NCBI GenBank assembly: GCA_028277325.1
Contig: JANQGL010000130.1
Span: 1-12,978, forward strand
Reading direction: 5' to 3'
DNA: 12,978 bases
From: Magnetospira sp.
Lineage (GTDB): Bacteria > Pseudomonadota > Alphaproteobacteria > Rhodospirillales > Magnetospiraceae
Shown: piece by piece, positions 1-7,463 of the stretch
Position numbering within the stretch: position 1 is the stretch's first letter
Layout of the letters: the number at the start of each line of letters is the position of its first letter
Notes under the pieces: model-generated
The model's input: the letters and a program-made list of their open reading frames with translations, nothing else
Database searches by the model: none
Told to the model about the DNA's origin: nothing
Made by a program: the position numbers and the translations under genes

Positions 1-340
1 GGCGGCGGCCGGCAACCGCACCGAGGAACGGGCCGATCCCACGGCGCACGCCGAACTGCTCGCCATCCGCGCCGCCGCCCGGGCGCGCGGCGAACCCAGG
101 TTGCCGGATTGCGACCTCTACGTGACCCTGGAACCCTGTCCCATGTGCGCGGCGGCGATGTCCCTGGCCCGCCTGCGGCGGCTCTACTTCGCGGCCCACG
201 ACCCCAAGGGCGGCGGGGTCGAGCACGGCCCGAGGGTGTTCGACCATCCGACCTGCCATCACCGGCCGGAGATCTACGGCGGCCTGGACGCCGGCCGGTC
301 GGCCGACCTGCTGCGCGCCTTCTTCGCCGAGCGCCGCTGA
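1..340 (+). CDS. tadA: tRNA-specific adenosine deaminase TadA, 5'-truncated
   Basis: TadA is a cytoplasmic zinc enzyme that deaminates the wobble adenosine (A34) of tRNA-Arg(ACG) to inosine. The gene enters from the left edge; the reading frame starts at base 2 and gives 112 visible residues, so roughly the first quarter to third is missing. The cytidine/adenosine deaminase zinc site is complete: DPTAHAEL (His16, with catalytic Glu18 of the visible part) and LEPCPMC (Cys46 and Cys49). The stretch around the cysteines and the tail (HHPxxxHR-like 'DHPTCHHRPEIYGG', then 'LLRAFFAERR') follow E. coli TadA closely, which favours TadA over guanine or cytosine deaminases of the same fold. It ends with TGA at 338-340. 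No hairpin plus T-run terminator is evident downstream. Confidence 0.9.
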   Translation, partial: AAAGNRTEERADPTAHAELLAIRAAARARGEPRLPDCDLYVTLEPCPMCAAAMSLARLRRLYFAAHDPKGGGVEHGPRVFDHPTCHHRPEIYGGLDAGRSADLLRAFFAERR

Positions 341-425
341 CCGCGTCCCGGTAATCCTTTTGTTTCCATGCGTTTAAATGGGATTTTCCGCGCGGACGAA
401 TCGCGATACGATTTAAGGAGTTCCC

Positions 426-482
426 GTGAACAACCTGTCGCCGAAAGGGATCGCCCCATGCGCAAATCGATGGCGTGGATGA
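426..482 (+). other. Possible 18-codon leader ORF with a strong Shine-Dalgarno
   Basis: A full AAGGAG (415-420) lies 5 nt before a GTG at 426, which opens an 18-codon frame (MNNLSPKGIAPCANRWRG) ending in TGA at 480-482. The frame overlaps the start of the downstream exported protein at 458. This is the best ribosome binding site in the 117-nt gap after tadA, yet no in-frame start of the annotated gene uses it. It could be a translated leader that couples to the downstream start, or chance. The rest of 341-457 holds only mildly AT-rich sequence with no convincing promoter. Confidence 0.2.
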
Positions 483-817
483 TCGCCGCATCGTTGTGCC
501 TCGCCGCGCCGGCGGCGGCGCAGCAGCCCAACATCACCGGATTGGCCTACGAGCCGCTGGACCTGTACCCGTCGACCGCCGAGGACGCCGAGCCGGTCGG
601 CGCGGTGGACGCCGGCGAGCTGTCGTTTCCGGTCCCGGTCAAGGCGGCGAGCGGCAACGGCATGTTGCAGATCAACGTCGACGGACGCGACGTCTGGGTG
701 ATCGCGGACGACGTCGAGACCGACTCCGATGTCTCCCTGCGCGCCGGCTGCGAACCGGAGATGAAGGGCGCCACGGTGTCGTTCGGGGCGCGCGGCCTCG
801 GCGAGGGGTGCGAGTGA
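458..817 (+). CDS. Small exported protein with an SH3-like segment
   Basis: A 119-residue protein of unknown function. Residues 1-21 form a Sec signal peptide (positive start, hydrophobic core, APAAA, with cleavage likely before QQ at 22). The mature part reads like a small SH3-type beta barrel: 'LDLYPSTAEDAEPVGAV' (35-50), a 'GNGMLQINVDGRDVWV' strand pair (67-82) and a short tail with two cysteines (98 and 118) that could form a disulfide in the periplasm. The ATG at 458 was chosen because AAGGGA (445-450) lies 7 nt upstream and the signal peptide begins directly there; a longer in-frame ATG at 368 would bury the signal peptide. The stop codon overlaps the next start (TGATG, 815-819), so it is probably translationally coupled to the M48 protease and may act with it. 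The SH3 assignment is by eye. Confidence 0.75.
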   Translation: MRKSMAWMIAASLCLAAPAAAQQPNITGLAYEPLDLYPSTAEDAEPVGAVDAGELSFPVPVKAASGNGMLQINVDGRDVWVIADDVETDSDVSLRAGCEPEMKGATVSFGARGLGEGCE

Positions 818-2424
818 TGGCCCGGCACCGCGTCCCGGCCGCCCTGCTCGGCGCCGCGCTGGTCGCGGCGGCGCCCGCCGCGGCCGGCCCGTTCGGACTG
901 GACCTCGGACTCGGCGACCGGGAAACCACCTATCTGGACGACCTCCGCGACGACGCCGACCGCAGCCGTCCCTGCGGCGGCGACGCCGCCACGGCGCGCC
1001 GCCTCGCCAACGTCGACTATGGCCTGGGGATCGTGCAGGACGACGGCCTCAGCGCCTACGTGAACGGGGTCGAGGCGAAGCTCCTCGCCGCCACGCCGCG
1101 CCCCGACTGCAAGGTGACGGTCTACGTGATCCCCAACAACGACCTGACCACGGTGGCCACCGCCGACGGCGGGATCCTGCTGCCGCTGGGCCTGCTGCGC
1201 GCCCTCGAGACGGAGGACGAACTGGCCGCCATCCTCGGCCACGAGACCTCGCACATCCTGCTGCGGCACCACGAGAGCGATTCCTTCGTGTCGACCCAGG
1301 ACGAGATCCTCAAGGGGGTGGACGCCGCCTATGGCGCCGCCAGCCTGTTCGCCGGCATGACCGGCCGCGACCTGGGCAAGGGCGTGGGGGCCGGGCGCGA
1401 GGTGGCGGACACCGTCTATCAGGTCAGCGAGGGCGTCATCGGCCCGGCCTGGACCAGCGAGCAGGAGGACGAGGCCGACCTGCTGGGCGCCGACATCACC
1501 GAGGCGGCCGGCTACAACCCGACCGCCATGGGCCGCGTCATGGACCTTCTGGCCGCCTACGAGGAACAGATGGCGAAACGGGCGGCGATGCGCGAACGGA
1601 TGCAGGACGACAAGTTCCGCAACGCCATGTACGGCTCGCTGGCCGACCCGGATGTGACCGGCGCCGCCGCCTCCGGCGACACCCTGTCCCTGGTCGTCTT
1701 CGGGTCGCGCCTGGTGTCCGGACTGGTGTCGCTGGTCGACGGCGACTCCCATCGCCCGGCCACCGAGCGCAAGGAGCAGGTGACCGAGTACATCCGGAAA
1801 TTCCATCGCAAGGCACGGCGCCGCAAGTTCGCCGAGACGCCCTGGCGGACGGCGACCGCCACCGGGTCGACCGGCACCGTGCTGGCCCATTTCGAGGCCG
1901 CCTCCGAGGCCCGCCGGCTGGCCTTCGCGGGCGATCTCGCGGCGGCCGAGCGGCAGGCCCGCACCGCGGTCGGCGGCGCCGCCGGCGGCCAGGGCTATCC
2001 GCGCCTGGCGTTCTACGAGGTGCGCAAGCTGCAGGGCAATCGCGACAAGGCGGCGCAGAACCTGGACATCGCGCTCGGCGACCGCGCGGCGCCGTGGACG
2101 GTGTATCGCAACCGCGCCACCATTTTCACCGAGGCCGGCCGGCCGAACGACGCCATCCGGCTGGTCGAGACGGCCAACGCGGCGCACGGCAACCCGCTGG
2201 GGATCGTCCCCTTCGCGATTTCACTCTACAAGGAGACCGGACAGACCGCCAGGGTGGCGGCCCTGGTCGATCGCTGCGCCAGGGAAGGCAGCCGCGCCTT
2301 CCTCAAGAGCTGCAAGGCGGCGGCCGGCCAGGCCGAGGACGCCCAGGCCGGCGGCGGGTCCGGCGGCGGCCCGGCGCCGGCCGACCCGGTGGGCGGGGTG
2401 CTGAAGGGCCTGTTCGGGAACTGA
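817..2424 (+). CDS. Exported M48-family zinc metalloprotease with TPR-like C-terminus
   Basis: A 535-residue peptidase, probably periplasmic. Residues 1-23 are a signal peptide ending AAAAG. The M48 site is complete: HETSH at 142-146 (two zinc His and the catalytic Glu) and the third ligand in ExxAD at 217-221 (EDEAD). The family motif 'SHRPATERKEQV' follows at 311-322. Residues about 355-500 are helical and alanine-rich with TPR-like repeats ('AASEARRLAFAGDLAAAERQAR'-type pairs), as in the BepA/YfgC group, which clears misfolded outer-membrane proteins. A Gly/Ala/Pro linker (about 505-525) precedes a short tail, GVLKGLFGN. The ATG at 817 overlaps the preceding stop (TGATG), and the signal peptide begins there. 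The frame is open upstream to 475, but that part is antisense-like Arg-rich noise. It converges on the cyclase gene with 7 nt between stops. The exact orthologue (BepA-like or LoiP-like) is not settled. Confidence 0.9.
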   Translation: MARHRVPAALLGAALVAAAPAAAGPFGLDLGLGDRETTYLDDLRDDADRSRPCGGDAATARRLANVDYGLGIVQDDGLSAYVNGVEAKLLAATPRPDCKVTVYVIPNNDLTTVATADGGILLPLGLLRALETEDELAAILGHETSHILLRHHESDSFVSTQDEILKGVDAAYGAASLFAGMTGRDLGKGVGAGREVADTVYQVSEGVIGPAWTSEQEDEADLLGADITEAAGYNPTAMGRVMDLLAAYEEQMAKRAAMRERMQDDKFRNAMYGSLADPDVTGAAASGDTLSLVVFGSRLVSGLVSLVDGDSHRPATERKEQVTEYIRKFHRKARRRKFAETPWRTATATGSTGTVLAHFEAASEARRLAFAGDLAAAERQARTAVGGAAGGQGYPRLAFYEVRKLQGNRDKAAQNLDIALGDRAAPWTVYRNRATIFTEAGRPNDAIRLVETANAAHGNPLGIVPFAISLYKETGQTARVAALVDRCAREGSRAFLKSCKAAAGQAEDAQAGGGSGGGPAPADPVGGVLKGLFGN

Positions 2425-2431
2425 CGGCGGC

Positions 2432-4687
2432 CTACTTGCCGGTCGCGATGTAGCGGCCGTCCCAGTCGTCGGGCGGCGGGTCGACCCGCAGCGCGGACAT
2501 CCGCTCGGCCATCGAGTCCAGGTAGGCGGACAATCCCGCCGCCGCGGAGTCCGGCCGCGCCCGCAGATCGGCCAGCCGGTCCTCCGCGCCGTCCCAGTCG
2601 CGGGCCCGATAGGCCTCCAGGAAGGCCTCCTGGGCCGTCGCCAGGCTGTCCAGCGCGGCGTCGCCGGCCCGGCCGAGCAGGGTGAACACGGCGGTCGGCT
2701 GGCTGCGCCCCTTGACCACCACCCGGTCCAGCTCGAACACCGTGAACGCGCCGTTCAGGCGGGCCACCGTGTCGGCGCTCAGGACCACCCCCACGCGGTA
2801 GGTCTTGCACTGCCCCTCCAGGCGCGACGCCAGGTTCACGGTGTCGCCGATGGCCGAGTAGTCGAGCCGCTGTTCGGAGCCCATGTTGCCGACGAAACAG
2901 GTCCCGCTGTTGATGCCGATCCCGATGTCGAGCCCGTCGCCCGGAAGGTCGCGGCCCATCTCGGCGATCAGGTCGGCGTTCACCGCCGTCAGGGCGGCGC
3001 GCATGTCCAGCGCCGCGCGGCAGGCCGCGGCGGCGTGGTCGGTCCGGTCCAGCGGCGCGTTCCAGAACGCCATGATGCAGTCGCCCATGTACTTGTCCAC
3101 CGTGCCGCCGTGGCGCAGCACCACCTCGGTGAGCGGGGTGAGCAGCCGGTTGATGAGCCGGGTCAGGGCCTCCGGGCGCTCGGTGAAGTTCTGCGACAGG
3201 GCGGTGAACCCCCGGATGTCGGAGAACATCACGGTCAGGTCGCGACGGTCGCCGCCGAGCCGCAGCTGCGCCGGGTCCTCGCTCACCCGGGCCACCACGT
3301 CGGGCGACAGGTAGCGGGAAAAGGCGTTGCGGATGCGCCCCCGTTCGAGGCGCACCTCGGCGAGCAGGATCAGGCGTTCGGCGATCCCGGCGGCCAGCAG
3401 CGTCGCCCCGGGAATCAGCGGGTCGATCAACAGCCCCGGTCCGGTGAAGCCGATCCAGGCGGCACCGGCGGTGGCCGCGCCGGCGGCGCCGGCGGCCAGC
3501 CACGGCGGCAGCACGCGGACCGGGCGCGCGGTCAAGCCGAGCAGCAGCAGACCCACCCCGAGGATGATCGCCGCCTCGACCCGGTCGGTGTCCTTCAGGC
3601 GGCGCAGGAACCGGCCGGTCAGCATCTGCTCGACCGCCTGCACGTGCGCCTCGACCCCCGGCGCGGCCAGGTTGAGCGGCGTGCTGCGGATGTCCTTCAG
3701 GCCCTCGGCGCTGGTCCCCACGAAGACGATGGCGTCGCGCAGGGTTCCCGGCGGCAGGCGGCGTTCGATCACGTCGACCGCCGACAGGTAGCGTTGCGGG
3801 CGATGCCCGCTGTCGTAAAGCCGCATGCGTCCGTAGCGGTCGGACGGGATCCGGATGTCGCCGATCCACACCGGACCCAGCCCCGGGTCGCCGCGCTCCA
3901 CCCGCATCTCCGCCCCCAGGGCGACGCGCAGGGCCTCCGCCGCCAGACCGGGCGCGGTGCGCCGCCCGGCCCGGACCAGCAGCGGCACCTTGCGCAGCAC
4001 GCCGTCCGCGTCGGTGGTCATCGCCAGGCCGCCGTTGCCGGTCGCCGCCTTCTGCAGCAGAGGCAGGCTGGCCACCACGCCGCCGTAGGCCTGGACGTAG
4101 CGCTGGTCGCGCCGGTTCTCGAACGCGATCCGCGCCACCGAGCGCGGCGGGTTGGTGGCGATCCCCCTCGGTCCGACGGTGAACCCGAGCACGCTCGGCA
4201 ACTCCGCCAGGGCCTCGGCGAACACCCGGTCGTTGTCCGGCAGCGCGGCCAGGGCGGCCGCGTCGAGCGGCGGCCGGAACCCGGGCAGGTCCTCGGCGAG
4301 CGACCGGAAGACGTTGCCGACCGAGGTGCGGTCCGGTTCCGGGAAGATCAGATCGAAGGCGACCACCCGCGCCCCCTGCTCGGTCAGCGCCCGCACCAGG
4401 CGGGCCTGCCGGGTGCGCGGCCAGGGGAACTGGCCGAGCGCCGCGAGGCTCGTCTCGTCCACGTCGACCACCCGCACGTTGAGCGCGGGATCGAACGGAC
4501 GCGGGCGCGCCGCGACCAGCAGGTCCCAGGCCTCCTCGCGCAGCATCTGAACGGGGACCGGCGGCTCCAGGGCCAGCCAGGCGCCCAGCCCGACGGTCCC
4601 CGCCACCACCAGCAGGCGGGCGGTGCGGAACGGCTTCCTGGCCAGGATGCGCGCGGTGGTCCCCATCGCCCGCCGGAAACGGGTCAT
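2432..4687 (-). CDS. CHASE2-domain class III adenylate cyclase
   Basis: A 751-residue membrane sensor expected to make cAMP from ATP. An N-terminal anchor helix lies at about 22-40. An extracytoplasmic CHASE2 sensor spans about 45-365 ('VRVVDVDETSLAALGQFPWPR', 'FDLIFPEPDR', 'FVGTSAEGLKDIRSTPLN'). Membrane helices follow at about 370-386, 393-415 and 418-443, then a short signalling helix and the cyclase domain (about 483-675). Metal ligands are Asp490 (FSDIRGF) and Asp536 (KYMGD). The purine-specifying pair is Lys532 and Ser611 (DYSAIGD), a Lys/Ser-Thr pair typical of class IIIb adenylate cyclases. Asn618 and Arg622 (VNLASRLE) complete the transition-state site, so it looks active. The C-terminal about 70 residues form the helical tail ending PPPDDWDGRYIATGK, common to this family. 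The ATG at 4687 is set by GGGGGA 6 nt upstream (4694-4699). It lies 59 nt downstream of the GGT-family gene and is probably cotranscribed. The CHASE2 ligand is unknown. Confidence 0.93.
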   Translation of the reverse strand: MTRFRRAMGTTARILARKPFRTARLLVVAGTVGLGAWLALEPPVPVQMLREEAWDLLVAARPRPFDPALNVRVVDVDETSLAALGQFPWPRTRQARLVRALTEQGARVVAFDLIFPEPDRTSVGNVFRSLAEDLPGFRPPLDAAALAALPDNDRVFAEALAELPSVLGFTVGPRGIATNPPRSVARIAFENRRDQRYVQAYGGVVASLPLLQKAATGNGGLAMTTDADGVLRKVPLLVRAGRRTAPGLAAEALRVALGAEMRVERGDPGLGPVWIGDIRIPSDRYGRMRLYDSGHRPQRYLSAVDVIERRLPPGTLRDAIVFVGTSAEGLKDIRSTPLNLAAPGVEAHVQAVEQMLTGRFLRRLKDTDRVEAAIILGVGLLLLGLTARPVRVLPPWLAAGAAGAATAGAAWIGFTGPGLLIDPLIPGATLLAAGIAERLILLAEVRLERGRIRNAFSRYLSPDVVARVSEDPAQLRLGGDRRDLTVMFSDIRGFTALSQNFTERPEALTRLINRLLTPLTEVVLRHGGTVDKYMGDCIMAFWNAPLDRTDHAAAACRAALDMRAALTAVNADLIAEMGRDLPGDGLDIGIGINSGTCFVGNMGSEQRLDYSAIGDTVNLASRLEGQCKTYRVGVVLSADTVARLNGAFTVFELDRVVVKGRSQPTAVFTLLGRAGDAALDSLATAQEAFLEAYRARDWDGAEDRLADLRARPDSAAAGLSAYLDSMAERMSALRVDPPPDDWDGRYIATGK

Positions 4688-4746
4688 GCGCAGTCCCCCG
4701 TGTGGTCGGTTCGCGACGTCGCCACGATAGCACGCGCCCGGCGGGG

Positions 4747-6309
4747 TCAGTCCACCACCATCGAGACGCCGCCGCGGCGCGGATCGCCGGCTCCCTCGAA
4801 ACCGCCGTCGGCGCGCCGCGCCGCCGCGTGGGCGCCCCCGAAGAACAGGTTCACGTCGTCCCAGGGATGCAGGCGGCCGGCCCCGTCCGCCGCCGGTTCG
4901 AGGACAGCGGCCGCGGACCCGGGCTCGTGATGCACCGTGTCGCGCTCCACGTGCAGGCGCGGCGCGCGGACCGCCGCCTCCAGGGGAAGATCCAGGTCCA
5001 GCAGGTTGACCAGCACCTGGAGGAGCGCGGTGCGGATCCGGTTGGAGCCGCCGGAGCCGAGCGCCAGCAGGCCGCCCTCGGCGCCCAGCATCACGGTCGG
5101 CGCCATCATCGAGGCCATCCGGACGTCGGTCGGCCAGGCATGGAAGCCGTGCGGATTGATGTCCTCCTCGCCCAGCATGTTGTTCATCACGATGCCGGTG
5201 CCGGGCAGCACGTAGCCGCAGCCCTCGCCGTTGCTGACCGTCACCGCCGCCGCGTTGCCGTCGCCGTCGACCGCGCTCACGTGGGTGGTGCCGCGCGGCG
5301 CCAGGGGGCGGCCCAGGAGTTCGGCCCGGTACCGGTCGAGAAACGCCGGGTCGAGCAGGCGGTCGGCGGCCGCCTCGGCGCCGTCGCTGTTGAGCGCCGA
5401 CTCCACCCGCGCCCGGTTGGTCAGGTCCTGCGCCGCGACGAGGTGGTGCAGGTGCGCCGCGCCGCCGAAGCCGTCGGCCGCCAGGTCGACCCCGCGCAGC
5501 AGGGCCAGGGCGAAGGCGACCAGCAGGCCGCCGGTCGACGGCGGCGGATTGGTCAGCAGGCGGGCGCCCCGGTGGTCGAGGGTCAACGGCGGCCGTCGCG
5601 CCACCCGATAGGCCTCCAGGTCGGCCAGGGTCACGTGGCCGCCGCCGTCGCGCGCGTCGGCCGCCAGGCGCCGTCCCATCTCGCCGCGATAGAACAGGTC
5701 CGGTCCCTCGTGGGCCAGGGCGTCCAGGGCGTCGGCCTGGGCCGGGGACAGGTAGGTGTCGCCCTCGCCGCACAGGACGCCCGGCCGGACGGGACTCTCG
5801 AACTGGGCGCGGATCGAGGGGTTGGCCAGGTAGATCGGCGCCACCACCGAGAAGATGTAGGCCTGCAGCCGGTTGAGGACGACCCCCCGGCGGGCCAGCC
5901 GGCGGGCCGGCTCCAGGACCTCCCGCATCGGCATGCGGCCGAGATCGTCATGCACCGCGAACAGGCCGCGCGGCAGGCCCGGCGTCGCCATGGCGCCGAG
6001 GCCGATGTGGAATTCCTGCTGGGTGGTGCCGAAGTCGGCGACGATGGGGAACAGGTCGGTCTCGGACTCCGGCCGCCGCCGCCGCGGGGTCTGCACGAAG
6101 AAGTCGTAGACGCGCGGCGCCGCGTCCCCGGGGCGGGCGATCAGGAACCCGCCGCCGCCCAGCGAGCACAGCACCGGCTCGGCCACCGTCGCCGCGGCGA
6201 CGGCGGCCAGCGCGGCGTCGAAGGCGTTGCCGCCCTCGCGCAGAATGGTCGCGGCCGCGGCGGCGGTCTCCGGATGCCCGGCCGCCACCGCGCCCCTGGC
6301 CCTGGCCAT
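4747..6309 (-). CDS. ggt: Gamma-glutamyltransferase-family Ntn hydrolase, no signal peptide
   Basis: A 520-residue member of the self-cleaving gamma-glutamyltranspeptidase family; canonical members cleave glutathione and other gamma-glutamyl compounds. The N-terminus 'GHPETAAAAATILREGGNAFDAALA' is the usual family start. The processing site is RGTTHVSAVDGDGNA, with Thr341 the expected nucleophile freed by autocleavage, giving subunits of about 340 and 180 residues. 'NPPPSTGG' (255-261), 'NN' (376-377) and 'GSGGSNRI' (418-425) are also family landmarks. Unlike E. coli Ggt it has no signal peptide, so it should stay in the cytoplasm. Several donor-pocket residues differ: 'DFFVQTP' replaces DFREMAP, and 'NNMLGEE' replaces NNQMDD. 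Gamma-glutamyl specificity is therefore uncertain, and an acylase-type or other amidase role is possible. The ATG at 6309 has GGGGGA 7 nt upstream (6317-6322). It sits between the SLAC1 channel (62 nt upstream) and the cyclase (59 nt downstream) on the same strand. Confidence 0.88.
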   Translation of the reverse strand: MARARGAVAAGHPETAAAAATILREGGNAFDAALAAVAAATVAEPVLCSLGGGGFLIARPGDAAPRVYDFFVQTPRRRRPESETDLFPIVADFGTTQQEFHIGLGAMATPGLPRGLFAVHDDLGRMPMREVLEPARRLARRGVVLNRLQAYIFSVVAPIYLANPSIRAQFESPVRPGVLCGEGDTYLSPAQADALDALAHEGPDLFYRGEMGRRLAADARDGGGHVTLADLEAYRVARRPPLTLDHRGARLLTNPPPSTGGLLVAFALALLRGVDLAADGFGGAAHLHHLVAAQDLTNRARVESALNSDGAEAAADRLLDPAFLDRYRAELLGRPLAPRGTTHVSAVDGDGNAAAVTVSNGEGCGYVLPGTGIVMNNMLGEEDINPHGFHAWPTDVRMASMMAPTVMLGAEGGLLALGSGGSNRIRTALLQVLVNLLDLDLPLEAAVRAPRLHVERDTVHHEPGSAAAVLEPAADGAGRLHPWDDVNLFFGGAHAAARRADGGFEGAGDPRRGGVSMVVD

Positions 6310-6335
6310 GCGCGCGTCCCCCGTTGTTCCCTGCG

Positions 6336-6364
6336 GGGGTAGCGGCCCGGCCGGGGTCTGTCAA
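6336..6364 (-). promoter_or_regulatory. Weak candidate promoter upstream of the GGT-family gene
   Basis: On the minus strand a perfect TTGACA (6364 to 6359) is followed by a 17-nt spacer and then TACCCC (6341 to 6336). In the alphaproteobacterial form CTTGAC-N17-CTATAT, this matches 5 of 6 and 3 of 6. The -10 is poor, so it may be chance. If real, it would let the GGT-family gene and the cyclase be transcribed apart from the channel gene. Confidence 0.25.
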
Positions 6365-6371
6365 CGGATTG

Positions 6372-7430
6372 TCATTCCGGCACGAACAGCTGGCCGCGCG
6401 CCAGGGCCACGAAAGTCCGCACCAGGACCAGCGCCACCACCGCCGTGGCGATCCCCACCAGTCCGCCGCCGATCCAGGCCGTCAGCTCGCTGCCGGTCTT
6501 CTCGGCATGGACCAGGGTCGCCACCGCCGCCGCGTCGAGCGGAAACGTGAAGGCCCACCAGGACACCGCGAAGGGCACCTTCACGAAGCGATGGCCGAGG
6601 CTGAGCAGAAGCAGCACCAGGAACAGGGTGAAGTTGGCCAGCAGACGCGCGAGCACGTCCATCTCGCCGCCGGTCAGGGCCAGATAGGACAGCATGCCGA
6701 CGGCCGGCGGCGGCACGAAGATGAACAGGGTCGGGACCAGCTTCGGCGGAAGCTGCTTATGGAACACGATGCGGTAGAACACGATCGTGAACAGCAGAAT
6801 CCAGAAGATCAGCCCGACGGAAAAGAAGAACCACGACGTATCGACGAATCCCAGCCGCACCCCGGCCAGCGGCACCAGCACGTTGCCGACGATGGGGATG
6901 AACCAGGCCGGATTGGAGTGGTTGATCTCCTGGGCGTGGAAAATCCAGCGGCCGACCAGCCGCAGGGTGATCAGGAGCTGCGCCGCGGCGCCCACCGACC
7001 ACAGCCCGACCGCGATCTCGCGGGCGCCGGGGAACGGCCCCAGGTTCCACGGCAACAGGGCGCCCTCGGCCGCATACGGCGCGATCGCGGTGGCCAGCAG
7101 CAGGATGCTGATCGAGATGGCGGCCACGAAGTTGGAGCGGATCGGATGGTTGAACTCCGCCTTGAATTCCGCCGGATGGCGAAGCGCCTTGCTCAGATAA
7201 AGCAGGAAGATGAGCCCGAAGAACAGGCCGCCCAGGGCCAGCACGGCCTCGCCGACCTCCGCCGGAAGGCCCAGCACCTCATGGCCCTTGCGCCAGGCAA
7301 GCCCGAGGCCGGTGACGCCCATCACCACCGCGAACAGCGGCACCGGGACATGGGCGAGCCAGTGCAGTTCCTTGATTTCATGAGATCCCTGGGGTGTCTC
7401 GCGGGTAACGGCAAGGTTTGTCATGGGCAT
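6372..7430 (-). CDS. SLAC1/TehA-family anion channel or transporter
   Basis: A 352-residue integral membrane protein of the voltage-dependent anion channel family (TehA, plant SLAC1, yeast Mae1/Ssu1). Members conduct small anions or export dicarboxylates or sulfite; 'tellurite resistance' is a historical label. The first conserved helix reads 'VPVPLFAVVMGVTGLGLAW', and about ten hydrophobic segments follow. The family motifs 'NPAWFIPIVGNVLVP' and 'SWWAFTFPLDAAAVAT' are present, with a short polar C-terminus LFVPE. Length fits bacterial members (about 310-360). An in-frame ATG at 7460 would add ten residues, but it lies where transcription is predicted to begin and has no close ribosome site. 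The ATG at 7430 has GAGGA 4 nt upstream; the ATG at 7424 (two codons later) is also possible. It heads a likely minus-strand operon with the GGT-family and cyclase genes and is divergent from the ChaN-like gene. The transported anion cannot be read from sequence. Confidence 0.9.
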   Translation of the reverse strand: MPMTNLAVTRETPQGSHEIKELHWLAHVPVPLFAVVMGVTGLGLAWRKGHEVLGLPAEVGEAVLALGGLFFGLIFLLYLSKALRHPAEFKAEFNHPIRSNFVAAISISILLLATAIAPYAAEGALLPWNLGPFPGAREIAVGLWSVGAAAQLLITLRLVGRWIFHAQEINHSNPAWFIPIVGNVLVPLAGVRLGFVDTSWFFFSVGLIFWILLFTIVFYRIVFHKQLPPKLVPTLFIFVPPPAVGMLSYLALTGGEMDVLARLLANFTLFLVLLLLSLGHRFVKVPFAVSWWAFTFPLDAAAVATLVHAEKTGSELTAWIGGGLVGIATAVVALVLVRTFVALARGQLFVPE

Positions 7431-7434
7431 CGGG

Positions 7435-7439
7435 TCCTC
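7435..7439 (-). promoter_or_regulatory. Ribosome binding site fixing the channel start
   Basis: GAGGA read on the minus strand (7439 to 7435) lies 4 nt before ATG 7430 and 10 nt before ATG 7424. It would sit inside the coding region if translation began at 7460, so it argues for one of the two downstream starts. Confidence 0.6.
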
Positions 7440-7463
7440 GATCAAGGGGGCGTATTTCATAAC

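Noticed and set aside
384..412. Possible promoter TTTTCC-N17-TACGAT before the SH3-like gene
   Set aside because: The -35 matches only about half, and the predicted start would fall inside the AAGGAG at 415-420.
547..2187. 546-codon minus-strand open frame opposite the M48 gene
   Set aside because: It is a shadow frame of the metalloprotease with no recognisable domain or start signal.
2422..2434. Bidirectional terminator between the convergent M48 and cyclase genes
   Set aside because: Only 7 nt separate the stop codons, and no hairpin with T-runs is seen there.
3035..4930. 631-codon plus-strand open frame across the cyclase
   Set aside because: It lies antisense to a complete CHASE2 cyclase and spans its start into the next gene; its composition is typical of a shadow frame.
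4688..5773. Upstream extension of the cyclase frame on the minus strand (a 1113-codon open frame)
   Set aside because: It overlaps the GGT-family coding region in another frame and reads as Pro/Arg/Gly-rich noise. The ATG at 4687 has a good ribosome site and leads straight into the anchor helix.
4702..6342. 546-codon plus-strand open frame opposite the GGT-family gene
   Set aside because: It is antisense to a complete family member and has Arg/Gln/His/Gly-rich shadow composition.
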